In this document: in pieces, positions 15,875-23,694 of the stretch | How the letters are laid out: every line of letters starts with the position of its first letter | Position numbering within the stretch: the stretch's first letter is position 1 | From: Mycobacteriales bacterium | Lineage (GTDB): Bacteria > Actinomycetota > Actinomycetes > Mycobacteriales > SCTD01 | Length of the DNA stretch: 62,474 nucleotides | Direction of reading: 5' to 3' | Assembly (NCBI GenBank): GCA_040902655.1 | Contig: JBBDWV010000032.1 | Location: 1-62,474 of the forward strand | The notes under the pieces: generated by a model | The model's input: the letters and a program-made list of their open reading frames with translations, nothing else | Told to the model about the DNA's origin: nothing | The model's database searches: none | Translations under genes and position numbers: made by a program

Positions 15875-18486
15875 CGTGCACCGCCGCTGTTCGCCGCCGC
15901 GTCCATCGACTCCGGCTGCTCGGACGGGTAGCGCTCGGCGCCGGGCAACTGCGGGGCCGTGAACGCATTGAGCCGGGTCGAGTTGAGGACCACGCTGATG
16001 CTGGACAACGCCATGGCAGCGGCCGCGATCAGTGGTGACAGCAGGACCCCGGTGAAGGGGTACAGCACGCCGGCCGCGACGGGGATCGCGGCGGCGTTGT
16101 AGCCGAATGCCAGGACGAGGTTCTGCTTGATGTTGCGCATCGTCGCCTTGGACAGCGCGATCGCGGTCACCAGGCCCTTGAGCTCGCCGGACATCAGGGT
16201 GACGTCGGCCGCCTCGATCGCGACGTCGGTGCCGGTCCCGATCGCGATGCCGACGTCGGCCTGCGCGAGGGCCGGGTTGTCGTTGATGCCGTCGCCGACC
16301 ATCCCGACGAGCTTGCCCTCGTCCTGCAGCGCCCGGACCTCGGCGGCCTTCTGATCGGGTAGCACGTCGGCGAGAACCCGGTCGATGCCTACCTGCCGGG
16401 CGACCGCGTTGGCTGTGCGCTCGTTGTCACCGGTGATCATCGCGACTTCGAGCCCCAGGTCGCGCAGCGCCCGGATGGCCGCCACGCTGTCGGGCTTGAT
16501 GGTGTCCGCCACGGCCACCAAGCCGGCGGCGCGGCCGTCGATCGCGACATACATCGGCGTCTTGCCGTCGTCGGCGAGCCGGTCGGCATGCTGCTCGAGC
16601 TCGCCGGTGGCGATGTCGGCGTCACGCAGGAGCCGGGCGTTGCCGATGAGCAACTCGCGCCCTTCAACGGCGGCTCGGATCCCCTTGCCGGTCACGGAGT
16701 CGAACGTCGTGACCCGGGCCAGGTCGAGCCCCCGCTCCTTCGCGCCGCCGACGATCGCCGCTGCCAGCGGGTGCTCGCTGTCGACCTCGGCCGAGGCGAC
16801 CAGTCGCAGCAGCTCCATCTCGTCCTGGCCGCCGACCGGGACGATGTCGGTCAGCGAGGGCTTGCCGCGGGTGATCGTGCCGGTCTTGTCGAGCACGACC
16901 GTGTCGAGCTTGTGAGCGGTCTCGAGCGCCTCGGCGTCCTTGACCAGCACGCCGTTCTGCGCGCCCTTCCCGGTGCCGACCATGATCGACAAAGGCGTGG
17001 CGAGACCGAGGGCGCACGGGCAGGCGATCACCAGTACGGTCACGGCAGCCACGACGGCGAGTGTGAGCTGCGAGCCGAGCACGGACCACAGCACGAAAGC
17101 GGTGATCGCGATGAAGATGGCGGCCGGGACGAAGTAGGAGGCCACGACGTCGACCAGTCGCTGGATCGGCGCCTTGGAGCTCTGCGCCTCCTGGACCAGC
17201 TTGATGATCTGCGCGAGCGCCGTCTCGGACCCGACCCTGGTGGCGCGCATGGTGAACGCGCCGGTCTGGTTGACGGTGGCGCCGATGACCTGCTCGCCGG
17301 CCGACTTCGACACGGGTACGGACTCCCCCGTGACCATGGACTCATCGATCGTGGAGGTGCCGTCGACGATCTCGCCGTCGACCGGGATCTTCTCGCCGGG
17401 CCGGACCCGGATCTGGTCGTCGACCCGGACGTCGTCGACGCCGACCTCGACCTCCTGACCGTCGCGCAGCACGTGCGCGGTGGCGGGCGCGAGCTCGACG
17501 AGGGCGCGGATGGCGTCGCCGGTGCCGGCCCGGGCCCGCGCCTCGACCAGCCGCCCGAGCAGGATGACGGTGATAATGAAGGAGACGACCTCGTAGTACA
17601 CGTCCCGCACCTGCTCGGGCAGGACGTTCGGGATGAACGTGGCCACCAGGCTGTAGCCCAGGGCGGCGATGGTGCCGAGCGTGATGAGACTGTTCATCTC
17701 GGCGCTGCGGTTGGCGAGCGCCCGCCAGCCGATGCTGTGGATCGGCCAGCCGACCCAGAAGAACACCGGCAGGGTGAGCAGCAGCTGGACGAAGCGGTTC
17801 TCCAGGACGTCGGGCACGTACTGCTCGCCGATGAAGTGCTCCACCATCGCCGCGTAGAGGACCGGCAGCGTCAGCAGCGCACCGACCGCCACCCGGCGCT
17901 TGAGGTCGCGGACCTCCGCGTCGTGCGCCTCCGCCTCGGCGTCCTCCGCGTCGAGCTCTGGCCCGACGCCCACCGCGCGAGCCGTCTGGCGGTTCTCGGT
18001 GTTCACCCCGCGCGCCGCCTCGACCACGTCGTCGCCGCCCTGCTCGGGAGAGGTCAGGCGCGTCTCTGAATGCTGCGCCTTGTCGAGCGTGCTGCCGGAC
18101 TCGTCGCCCTCGGGTGCCTCCGCGATGAGCGTCCCGTGCAGCATGTTCATGCCGCACGCCCACGCGTACTCCCCCGGCTCCTGCACGTCGAGGTCGAGCG
18201 TCGTCGTGCCGAAGGCGGCGAGCGACGCGCTCTTGCGGAAGTCGGGGAACACGACGCGGGCGGTGCAGTCGCTGTTCTCCTGGCGGTCGAACCGCAGCCG
18301 TACGGGCTTGCCGGCCTCGACCCGGACCAGGCTCGGTGAGTACCCGCCCTTGACGGTGATGTCGACGACCTGCCGGCCGTTCTCCCGCTGAGCGTGCGTC
18401 GCCTTGCGCGGGGCGAAGAAGTACCACGCAAGCACGGCGATCAGCACGATCCCGCCGAGGACGACGGCGACGTCAGCGGCGGTCAT
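15871..18486 (-). CDS. copA: copper-translocating P1B-type ATPase with N-terminal cupredoxin domain
   Basis: An 871-residue copper export ATPase. It begins with one membrane helix (about 5-25), then a cupredoxin-like domain (about 38-122) with C74, C111, M113, M115 and H117 as likely copper ligands (CGMNMLHG). It lacks the usual cytosolic CxxC heavy-metal domain. The P-type core has the transport motif CPC in VIACPCALG, phosphorylation site DKTGT, TGDNERT and [13 protein letters not shown] at 18486 follows AAGGAG and overlaps the hydrolase gene upstream. The membrane topology suggests the cupredoxin domain is extracytoplasmic, so it may accept rather than deliver exported copper. Confidence 0.94.
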   Translation of the reverse strand: MTAADVAVVLGGIVLIAVLAWYFFAPRKATHAQRENGRQVVDITVKGGYSPSLVRVEAGKPVRLRFDRQENSDCTARVVFPDFRKSASLAAFGTTTLDLDVQEPGEYAWACGMNMLHGTLIAEAPEGDESGSTLDKAQHSETRLTSPEQGGDDVVEAARGVNTENRQTARAVGVGPELDAEDAEAEAHDAEVRDLKRRVAVGALLTLPVLYAAMVEHFIGEQYVPDVLENRFVQLLLTLPVFFWVGWPIHSIGWRALANRSAEMNSLITLGTIAALGYSLVATFIPNVLPEQVRDVYYEVVSFIITVILLGRLVEARARAGTGDAIRALVELAPATAHVLRDGQEVEVGVDDVRVDDQIRVRPGEKIPVDGEIVDGTSTIDESMVTGESVPVSKSAGEQVIGATVNQTGAFTMRATRVGSETALAQIIKLVQEAQSSKAPIQRLVDVVASYFVPAAIFIAITAFVLWSVLGSQLTLAVVAAVTVLVIACPCALGLATPLSIMVGTGKGAQNGVLVKDAEALETAHKLDTVVLDKTGTITRGKPSLTDIVPVGGQDEMELLRLVASAEVDSEHPLAAAIVGGAKERGLDLARVTTFDSVTGKGIRAAVEGRELLIGNARLLRDADIATGELEQHADRLADDGKTPMYVAIDGRAAGLVAVADTIKPDSVAAIRALRDLGLEVAMITGDNERTANAVARQVGIDRVLADVLPDQKAAEVRALQDEGKLVGMVGDGINDNPALAQADVGIAIGTGTDVAIEAADVTLMSGELKGLVTAIALSKATMRNIKQNLVLAFGYNAAAIPVAAGVLYPFTGVLLSPLIAAAAMALSSISVVLNSTRLNAFTAPQLPGAERYPSEQPESMDAAANSGGAR

Positions 18487-19852
18487 GGAGAGCTCCTTGT
18501 CTGCCGGCTTCGGGAGCCGGCGGGAGTGCCGTGGAGGGGGCCGGGAGCTGCTCGAGGAGCAGCTGGGCCATCACGTCGGGCTGTTCGTACGCGATGCCGT
18601 GCGGTCCGGAACGCCGCAGGATGCGCACCCGGGAGTCGGCAGTCAGGTCGAGGACGTCGCTCGGCAGGACGGTCGCGTCCTGCTCGGCGAGCAGGACCGT
18701 GACCGGGCACGACGGCTGCCGCAGCAGGTCGACGAGCGGGTTGCCTTCCCACATGCTCGTCAGCGCGTCGGAATAAGCGGCGAAGCTGTGCTGCACGCCG
18801 TCACGCGCCACCTCGGCGGGCACGTCGGGTTCCATCCGCGGCGCCAGCCGCGCGACGAACGGCCGGGTCAGGCACATCAGGCCGCAGACGAATCCTCCCA
18901 CGGGTGAGCCGTTCAGCGTCATCCGAGCCAACCAGGACCGGCTCGAGAACCTGGCCTTCGCGGTGTCGACGTCGGCGAACACCGCCGGAGCGACGAGGGT
19001 CAGCCGCTCGACCCGGTCGGGATCGTGCCGCGTCACAGCGGCCGCGACCGTCGCGCCCCAGCTGTGCGCCACCAGGTGCGCGCGGCGGACTCCCGCGTGG
19101 TCCAGGAGCCGGACCACCGCGGCGGCCTGCTCGTCGAGGTCGAACACCGTGCCGAGTCGCATCGAGGAGCCGAAGCCGAGCAGATCCGGCACGAGGGAGG
19201 CATGTCCGGCTTCCGCGAGCCGACGGGCCGTCGGCGTCCAGGTCGAGGAGGTGGCGCCGAGCCCGTGCAGGAAGACCAGCGGCTCTGCTGCCTCCCGCAG
19301 CGGCGGCCCGAACGTCTCGTGCGCGAGCTGGTGCGTCCTGGGGTCCAGCTGCGGGCGGATGATCCCGCCGCCGCCGACGCCGACGGCGGGGGCCAGACCT
19401 GCCGACGCCTCGGCGTGCCGGGAGGCGAGCCACCGCGAGAGCAGCAGCGCGTATCCGGCGGCGGCGGTGAGCGCGACGACCAGCCAGGTGGTGTCGCCGC
19501 CGGGCAGGTAGTGGCTGCTCACGTGCCCCAGCGCCAGCCAGTCCATCCAGTGGTAGTGCGGGACGCCCGGGGCGCGGAAGATCAGATCCGGCCACATCGC
19601 CCACAGGTGGAAGCCCAGGACGGACAGCAGCTGGAAGCGGGTCGGCCGCGCGGCGACGAGCAGGAACAGCGCCCGCCACAGCGCGGCGACCGTCAGGCCG
19701 ACCAGGAAGTGCGTCGCCCAGTGGAACCGCGCCTCGTGGGTGGCGTAGCTGGAGTACAGCGCGACCTCGGCGACGACGAGGACGGCCAGCTGCCACAGCA
19801 GCGTGCGCGGGCGCAGCGGCGCGAAAGACGTCGACCACGCTGGGCTGGTCAT
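18473..19852 (-). CDS. membrane-anchored alpha/beta hydrolase
   Basis: A 459-residue fusion. The first about 150 residues hold four hydrophobic segments with His-rich loops ([18 protein letters not shown]). The remainder is an alpha/beta hydrolase with oxyanion motif [12 protein letters not shown], nucleophile elbow AHSWGATV (Ser), an Asp in [10 protein letters not shown] and a final His in [10 protein letters not shown]. Substrate unknown. Both ends overlap neighbouring genes of the CsoR-CopA operon, so it belongs to the copper response. The His-rich membrane part may bind metal, but that is a guess. Confidence 0.85.
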   Translation of the reverse strand: MTSPAWSTSFAPLRPRTLLWQLAVLVVAEVALYSSYATHEARFHWATHFLVGLTVAALWRALFLLVAARPTRFQLLSVLGFHLWAMWPDLIFRAPGVPHYHWMDWLALGHVSSHYLPGGDTTWLVVALTAAAGYALLLSRWLASRHAEASAGLAPAVGVGGGGIIRPQLDPRTHQLAHETFGPPLREAAEPLVFLHGLGATSSTWTPTARRLAEAGHASLVPDLLGFGSSMRLGTVFDLDEQAAAVVRLLDHAGVRRAHLVAHSWGATVAAAVTRHDPDRVERLTLVAPAVFADVDTAKARFSSRSWLARMTLNGSPVGGFVCGLMCLTRPFVARLAPRMEPDVPAEVARDGVQHSFAAYSDALTSMWEGNPLVDLLRQPSCPVTVLLAEQDATVLPSDVLDLTADSRVRILRRSGPHGIAYEQPDVMAQLLLEQLPAPSTALPPAPEAGRQGALHDRR

Positions 19853-20430
19853 GTCACGGCCCCCACGATGGTCGTGACCTCGAAGGCGTTGGCCAGGTAG
19901 TCCGGGTCGAGCGTGGCGTAGCGCACCACCCGGTCGGCGTCGACGACGGCGTAGCCGACAGGCCGACCTCCATCGGCGGGGTCGGGCATGTCCACCGCCG
20001 CGGCGAGCCGGTTGCGCGGGTCGGCCACCGTCGGGACCGGCAGGTCGTCGGTGGCCGGCGCGGGCAGCACCACCCGGAGCTCGGCCGGCTCCGGCACAGC
20101 TGCGGCCCATTCCGCGAGTTCGTCGGCCGGCGGCACGTCCCGGACGAACAGCAGGACCACCGCCCGGCCACCGAAGCCCACTCCTGCGACCTGCTCGGGA
20201 AGAACCGGGCCGTTCAGCAGGAGCCCGTCGCGCTGGTAGGCGGGGTCGGGATCATCAAGGAGGCCGGGCGGCCGTACCAGCGTGACGACGACGAACGTCA
20301 GCACCACGGCCAGCGCGACGAACCATGCCAGCGGCGCCCAGGCCGGCAGCGGAGGCCGCCGCCCCGGGACGCGCCCCCAGACCTGCGCCTCGCGCCCGGT
20401 GTCAGCGGGGGCGGCGGAGGGGGCCGGCAC
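19849..20430 (-). CDS. membrane-anchored thioredoxin-fold protein lacking CxxC
   Basis: A 193-residue protein with one membrane segment (about 33-53) and an extracytoplasmic domain resembling AhpC/TSA or thioredoxin folds (AVVLLFVRDV, then VGYAVVDADRVVRYATLDPDY at the end). It has no cysteine pair, so classic disulfide exchange is not possible. GTG at 20430 lies two bases after the CsoR-family stop, and the gene end overlaps the hydrolase ATG. Possible roles include a scaffold or a copper-chaperone-like fold, by analogy with Sco proteins. Confidence 0.65.
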   Translation of the reverse strand: MPAPSAAPADTGREAQVWGRVPGRRPPLPAWAPLAWFVALAVVLTFVVVTLVRPPGLLDDPDPAYQRDGLLLNGPVLPEQVAGVGFGGRAVVLLFVRDVPPADELAEWAAAVPEPAELRVVLPAPATDDLPVPTVADPRNRLAAAVDMPDPADGGRPVGYAVVDADRVVRYATLDPDYLANAFEVTTIVGAVT

Positions 20431-20432
20431 AG

Positions 20433-20750
20433 CTAGCGGTTCCGGAACACGACGCGCATGACCTCGTCGTAGATCAACGGGTCGCCGCGCTTGACAGCGT
20501 CGGTGACGCACCGCTCCAGGTAGTTGCGGGCCACCTTCCGGCTGACGGCCTCGAGGGCCGACTGGGCCGCGTTGGCCTGCTGCAGCACATCGACGCAGTA
20601 GCGGTCCTGCTCCACCATCCTGGCGATGGCGCTCACCTGACCGTTGATCTTCTTCAGTCGCAGGAGGAGGTCGGCACGCAGCTCCTCGCTCATCATCGCG
20701 ACGTCGCACGCGTCAGCGCCTTGGCCCGGTACGACCGTTGCCTCGCTCAC
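20433..20750 (-). CDS. CsoR/RcnR/CstR-family repressor with altered metal site
   Basis: A 105-residue all-helical repressor (DUF156). RLKKINGQVSAIARMVEQDR opens the family core. In mycobacterial CsoR, copper is held by Cys-His-Cys with 25- and 4-residue spacing. Here the matching positions are C52, Y77 and C81, so the His ligand is replaced by Tyr. Two Cys without the His is also how the persulfide sensor CstR differs from CsoR. GTG at 20750 follows GGAGG. It is the first gene of an operon running through copA, so it probably autoregulates and responds to copper, reactive sulfur, or both. Confidence 0.9.
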   Translation of the reverse strand: MSEATVVPGQGADACDVAMMSEELRADLLLRLKKINGQVSAIARMVEQDRYCVDVLQQANAAQSALEAVSRKVARNYLERCVTDAVKRGDPLIYDEVMRVVFRNR

Positions 20751-20772
20751 GTCGCCTCCACAGGTAATCGCC

Positions 20773-20810
20773 TACTACGCTGGGTCTTCTTCTGATACTC
20801 CATGAGAGTA
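20773..20810. promoter_or_regulatory. divergent control region: TACTAC half-site and TACTC-N5-GAGTA palindrome
   Basis: Between the CsoR-family gene (start 20750, minus) and the BNR-repeat gene (start 20833, plus) stand CTACTACG at 20772-20779, one arm of the BlaI-type operator, and a perfect inverted repeat TACTC-CATGA-GAGTA at 20796-20810. The palindrome is a candidate CsoR-family operator, although typical CsoR sites are richer in G/C runs. Confidence 0.45.
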
Positions 20811-20832
20811 CCGCCAGGAGGAGGGTGCCCAC

Positions 20833-21732
20833 GTGGGCGATCAGCAACCCACCCGCGCGCGGATGCGTCTGGCAGTGGTCGCCGGGCTCGTCGTGGTCGG
20901 AGCCGGTACGGCGACTGTCTGGCTGAAGGGACAGGAGCCGGCCGCGCGCGAGGTGCCGCTGCCGGCAGGTCAGTTCCCCGAGCCGGGCATCGAGCACACG
21001 CACGGTCTCGGCGTGGACCCTGCTGACGGGGTGCTCTACGCCGCCACCCACTTCGGCCTCCTGCGCCTGGAGGACGGCCGGATGACCCGGGTGGCGAACC
21101 GGTACCAGGACACCATGGGCTTCGAGGTGGTCGGGCCCGGCCGCTTCCTGGGGTCGGGTCATCCTGACTTCCGTGAGGACAACCCGCCGCTGCTCGGCCT
21201 GATCGAGTCGACCGACGGCGGCCAGTCGTGGACGCCGCTGTCCCTGCGCGGAGAGGCGGACTTCCACGCGATCGGGTCGGCGCACGACAGGATCTACGCC
21301 TACGACTCGACCAGCGAGACGTTCATGGTCAGCGGTGACGGCCGGAGCTGGGACCGTCGCTCGCAGCTCGTCGTCCTGGACTTCGCCGTCAGCCCGCAGG
21401 ACCCGGACCTGGTCGTCGCCGCGACGGAGGCAGGGCCCCGCACGAGCACCGACGGCGGGCGGACCTGGGCGTCGCTGGCAGGTGCGCCGGACCTGGCGGT
21501 GCTGAGCTGGGACGACGAGCTGGTAGCGGTCAGCCAGGACGGCGGCGTGCACGCCAGCGAAGACCGGGGCCGCACGTGGTCGGCACGCGGACGCGTCGGC
21601 GGTGAGCCGGAGGCGATGACCGTGGCCGCCGTCGACGGTCGGCACTCGATCTTCGTCGCCGTTGCCGAGCGCGGCATCCTGCGGAGCCGCGACGGCGGCC
21701 ACACGTTCCAGGTGTTCTACCGCGGCCGTTAG
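20833..21732 (+). CDS. BNR-repeat membrane-anchored protein (F510_1955-type), paralogue
   Basis: A 299-residue protein with an N-terminal membrane or signal segment (about 12-32), then propeller repeats STDGGQSW, STDGGRTW, SEDRGRTW and SRDGGHTF. An early EHTHGLGVDP matches AHVHGLAVDP of the paralogue at 11529-12440. GTG follows AGGAGGAGGG. It is divergent from the CsoR-copA operon and shares its control region, which ties it to the copper response. Function unknown. Confidence 0.82.
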   Translation: MGDQQPTRARMRLAVVAGLVVVGAGTATVWLKGQEPAAREVPLPAGQFPEPGIEHTHGLGVDPADGVLYAATHFGLLRLEDGRMTRVANRYQDTMGFEVVGPGRFLGSGHPDFREDNPPLLGLIESTDGGQSWTPLSLRGEADFHAIGSAHDRIYAYDSTSETFMVSGDGRSWDRRSQLVVLDFAVSPQDPDLVVAATEAGPRTSTDGGRTWASLAGAPDLAVLSWDDELVAVSQDGGVHASEDRGRTWSARGRVGGEPEAMTVAAVDGRHSIFVAVAERGILRSRDGGHTFQVFYRGR

Positions 21733-21735
21733 GCA

Positions 21736-22365
21736 CTACCTCGGCTTGCGCCCCACGAGCCGCAGCACGAGCCCCAGCTTCGACCGCGTGCAGTGCTCGA
21801 CCTCCAGCCCGGCCTCCTGCACCCTGCGCTCGGGCTCCCGGAGCAGGTGGTCGGCCTCGAAGCGCAGGAACAGCGGAGCGAGGGCGTGCTGCACGGCCCG
21901 CACGGGCGCGAGCGGACTCCGGACGTGCTCGAGCAGCACCAGACGCCCCCCTGGTTTCAGCACCCGCACCATCTCCGCCGCAGCGGCCCGGTCGTCGGGG
22001 ATGCTGCACAGCGCCAGCGTCGCCACGACTGTGTCGAAGGACGCCTCGTCGAACGGAAGCGCCTGCGCGTCGGCAACACGGACGTCGACGTCACGGCCGA
22101 GGGCAGCCGCGCGCCGTTCGGCGTGCGCGAGCATGCGGGCGCTCAGGTCCACGGCGGTCAGCGCCACGTGCTGCTCGTAGTACGGCAGGTTCCGCCCGGT
22201 GCCGGCAGCGACCTCCAGCGTCCGGCCGGCAGCCTGGCTCGTCGCCCACTGCCGGCCGGATCCGAACAGCAACCGCTCAGGGATCTGGATCTTGCGGTCG
22301 TAGCCGTCCGCGGAGTCGTCGTAGATCCTCCGCACCCGTTCCAGGCTGTCGCTCATGTCGGGCAT
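21736..22365 (-). CDS. class I SAM-dependent methyltransferase
   Basis: A 209-residue cytoplasmic methyltransferase of the Methyltransf_11/UbiE-like type. Motif I is LEVAAGTGRNLPYY, motif II TAVDLSARML, motif III DAQALPFDEASFD, then VLKPGGRLVLLEH. Substrate unknown. Start is either ATG 22365 or ATG 22356; neither has a strong ribosome-binding site. It converges on the BNR-repeat gene with only three bases between stops. Similar methyltransferases are common in metal-resistance clusters. Confidence 0.88.
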   Translation of the reverse strand: MPDMSDSLERVRRIYDDSADGYDRKIQIPERLLFGSGRQWATSQAAGRTLEVAAGTGRNLPYYEQHVALTAVDLSARMLAHAERRAAALGRDVDVRVADAQALPFDEASFDTVVATLALCSIPDDRAAAAEMVRVLKPGGRLVLLEHVRSPLAPVRAVQHALAPLFLRFEADHLLREPERRVQEAGLEVEHCTRSKLGLVLRLVGRKPR

Positions 22366-22396
22366 GATGCCGCTTGCGCGCCTGGCCGCACAGGCA

Positions 22397-22633
22397 TCAA
22401 CGGGTGGCGGGACCCATCTGCATCATCGGCATCCCAGTGGTCCCTTCCTGCATGCGCTCGTGCATCCGGTCCATCCCCGGGGTCTGCATCATGCGCTCGT
22501 GCATCCGGTCCATCCCCGGATCGCGATGCTCCTGGCCCGCGGTCGCCGCCTGTGCCGCCGTTCCGGCGAGCACGGCGGCAGTCAGCGCGCCTGCGGTGAC
22601 GAGGCCGGCGCGGACGATCGTCTTGCTGGTCAT
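22397..22633 (-). CDS. secreted Met/His-rich tandem-repeat peptide, candidate copper binder
   Basis: A 78-residue protein with a clear signal peptide (hydrophobic 8-24, likely cleavage after AAQA at about 29). The mature part has two 13-residue repeats starting GMDRMHERM, then a Met-rich GMPMMQM. This gives about 12 Met and several His in under 50 residues and no Cys. Met/His clusters of this kind bind Cu(I) in periplasmic copper proteins. ATG at 22633 follows AGGAG. I do not recognise a named family. Its place in the copper island supports a role as an extracytoplasmic copper sponge or chaperone. Confidence 0.75.
   Translation of the reverse strand: MTSKTIVRAGLVTAGALTAAVLAGTAAQAATAGQEHRDPGMDRMHERMMQTPGMDRMHERMQEGTTGMPMMQMGPATR
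22451..22519 (-). repeat. 30-bp direct repeat with 39-base period
   Basis: Two exact 30-base copies at 22451-22480 and 22490-22519 encode the repeated GMDRMHERM core of the Met-rich peptide. The period is 39 bases, or 13 codons, so repeat number can change without a frameshift. Confidence 0.85.
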
Positions 22634-22644
22634 CTCGAGACACT

Positions 22645-22671
22645 CCTAGGTCGGGTAGGAATAGGCTGCCC
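22645..22671 (-). promoter_or_regulatory. inverted repeat and shared promoter motif before the Met-rich peptide
   Basis: On the minus strand the sequence reads GGCAGCC, then TTCCTACCCGACCTAGGAG, before the start. TCCTA-N7-TAGGA is a perfect inverted repeat overlapping the Shine-Dalgarno. The 10-mer TACCCGACCT recurs in the same position before the SHOCT gene at 25965-26228. Confidence 0.4.
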
Positions 22672-22721
22672 CTCAGCACGACCCGGTACACGCCCGGGGT
22701 ACCCAAGAATGCGGGAGAGAC

Positions 22722-22919
22722 ATGAGCGACGACCACGGCAGCGAGACGCCGAGCTCGCGAGAACCCACGGTGCGGGAGCTTCGAGCGGCCCGGCGACGGG
22801 CCCACGAGGAGGAGAAGAAGCGGCGCGGCAGCAGTGGCGGCGGCAAGGGCGGCAAGGGCGGCAAGATGAACAAGGGCGGCAACCCGGGGCCGACCTCTGA
22901 TGAGCGAAGCCGGCGTTAG
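22722..22919 (+). CDS. small Lys/Gly-rich basic protein
   Basis: A 65-residue, strongly basic, probably disordered protein. An acidic N-terminus is followed by RELRAARRRAHEEEKKRRG and a GGKGGKGGKM tail. ATG follows GGGAGAGAC. Its end overlaps the start of the next gene by 20 bases. Such tails bind nucleic acid or acidic surfaces. No family recognised. Confidence 0.5.
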   Translation: MSDDHGSETPSSREPTVRELRAARRRAHEEEKKRRGSSGGGKGGKGGKMNKGGNPGPTSDERSRR

Positions 22920-23694
22920 CCGCACGCTCTCGGGCGCGCGTCGACTCCGTCGTCGGTGGGCTCGACCCGTACGTCGGCTGCGCGCCCGCGGGCGGCTCCG
23001 CAGGCTCAACCTGCGGCGGTCACAGCGGGCGCTGCAGACACCGGTCCCACCCGCCCCGCACGCCCCAGCCGGTTCGGAGCCGGGCGTGTCCACGAGTTAC
23101 GGCGCGCCGCGGACGCTGCTCTACGTGACCATCAAGCGGGACAACACGTCCTGGCGAAGCATCTACGGGCACTGGTGGGTCGAGGTCGACGGCCGCGAGA
23201 GCTACGGCTGGTGGCCCGCCTCGGTGCCGCTGGGCGTCAGGCAGCTCGTGCGCGGCACCGACGGGATCCTGAACGGCCTCGGACTGCTGGGGCTGCGAGG
23301 CACCTGGTACCGGGACCCGAACCACGGCCAGTCCGCGGTCCACGCCTTCCACCCGGTGCTGTCCATCGTCAAGACCGACGACGAGGTGCGCGAGGATGTC
23401 CGGTCTTTCGCGCACGGCTACCGCGCGCCCTGGCGTTGGCACTGGACTTCTGCCCGTGCCTCCGGGACCTGCCGTGCGTTCCAGGACGAGTTGCTCGCCT
23501 CAGTGGGGCTGCGGGAAGGCCCGGAACAGCTCCACACGCGAGGCAGCGGCTGCCCGTTCCTGTACCCGTTCCGGGCCACGGGCTGGCGGCTCGCGGACGC
23601 GCTCGACGACCTCACCGCTCGTGCCGCCCCCGCTGAAGCTCAGAGGCCGCTCTGCCCGCCGGCTACTCGGGGTAGCTGTAGCTCCGCTGGATGA
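22900..23694 (+). CDS. hypothetical Trp-rich protein
   Basis: A 264-residue protein. The first 45 residues are extremely Arg-rich (RRLRRRWARPVRRLRARGRL). From about residue 65 a compact, Trp/Tyr-rich domain follows (YGHWWVEVDG, ESYGWWPASVP, WRWHWTSARASGTCRAF) with two Cys near the end. I do not recognise a named family. The GHWWVE/YGWWP pattern suggests a small enzyme or binding domain. It overlaps the convergent CopC-CopD gene by 32 bases. The start is supported only by overlap with the preceding gene. Confidence 0.6.
   Translation: MSEAGVSRTLSGARRLRRRWARPVRRLRARGRLRRLNLRRSQRALQTPVPPAPHAPAGSEPGVSTSYGAPRTLLYVTIKRDNTSWRSIYGHWWVEVDGRESYGWWPASVPLGVRQLVRGTDGILNGLGLLGLRGTWYRDPNHGQSAVHAFHPVLSIVKTDDEVREDVRSFAHGYRAPWRWHWTSARASGTCRAFQDELLASVGLREGPEQLHTRGSGCPFLYPFRATGWRLADALDDLTARAAPAEAQRPLCPPATRGSCSSAG

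Noticed and set aside
16588-18069. A 493-codon plus-strand open frame
   Set aside because: Antisense to copA, with typical high-GC shadow composition.
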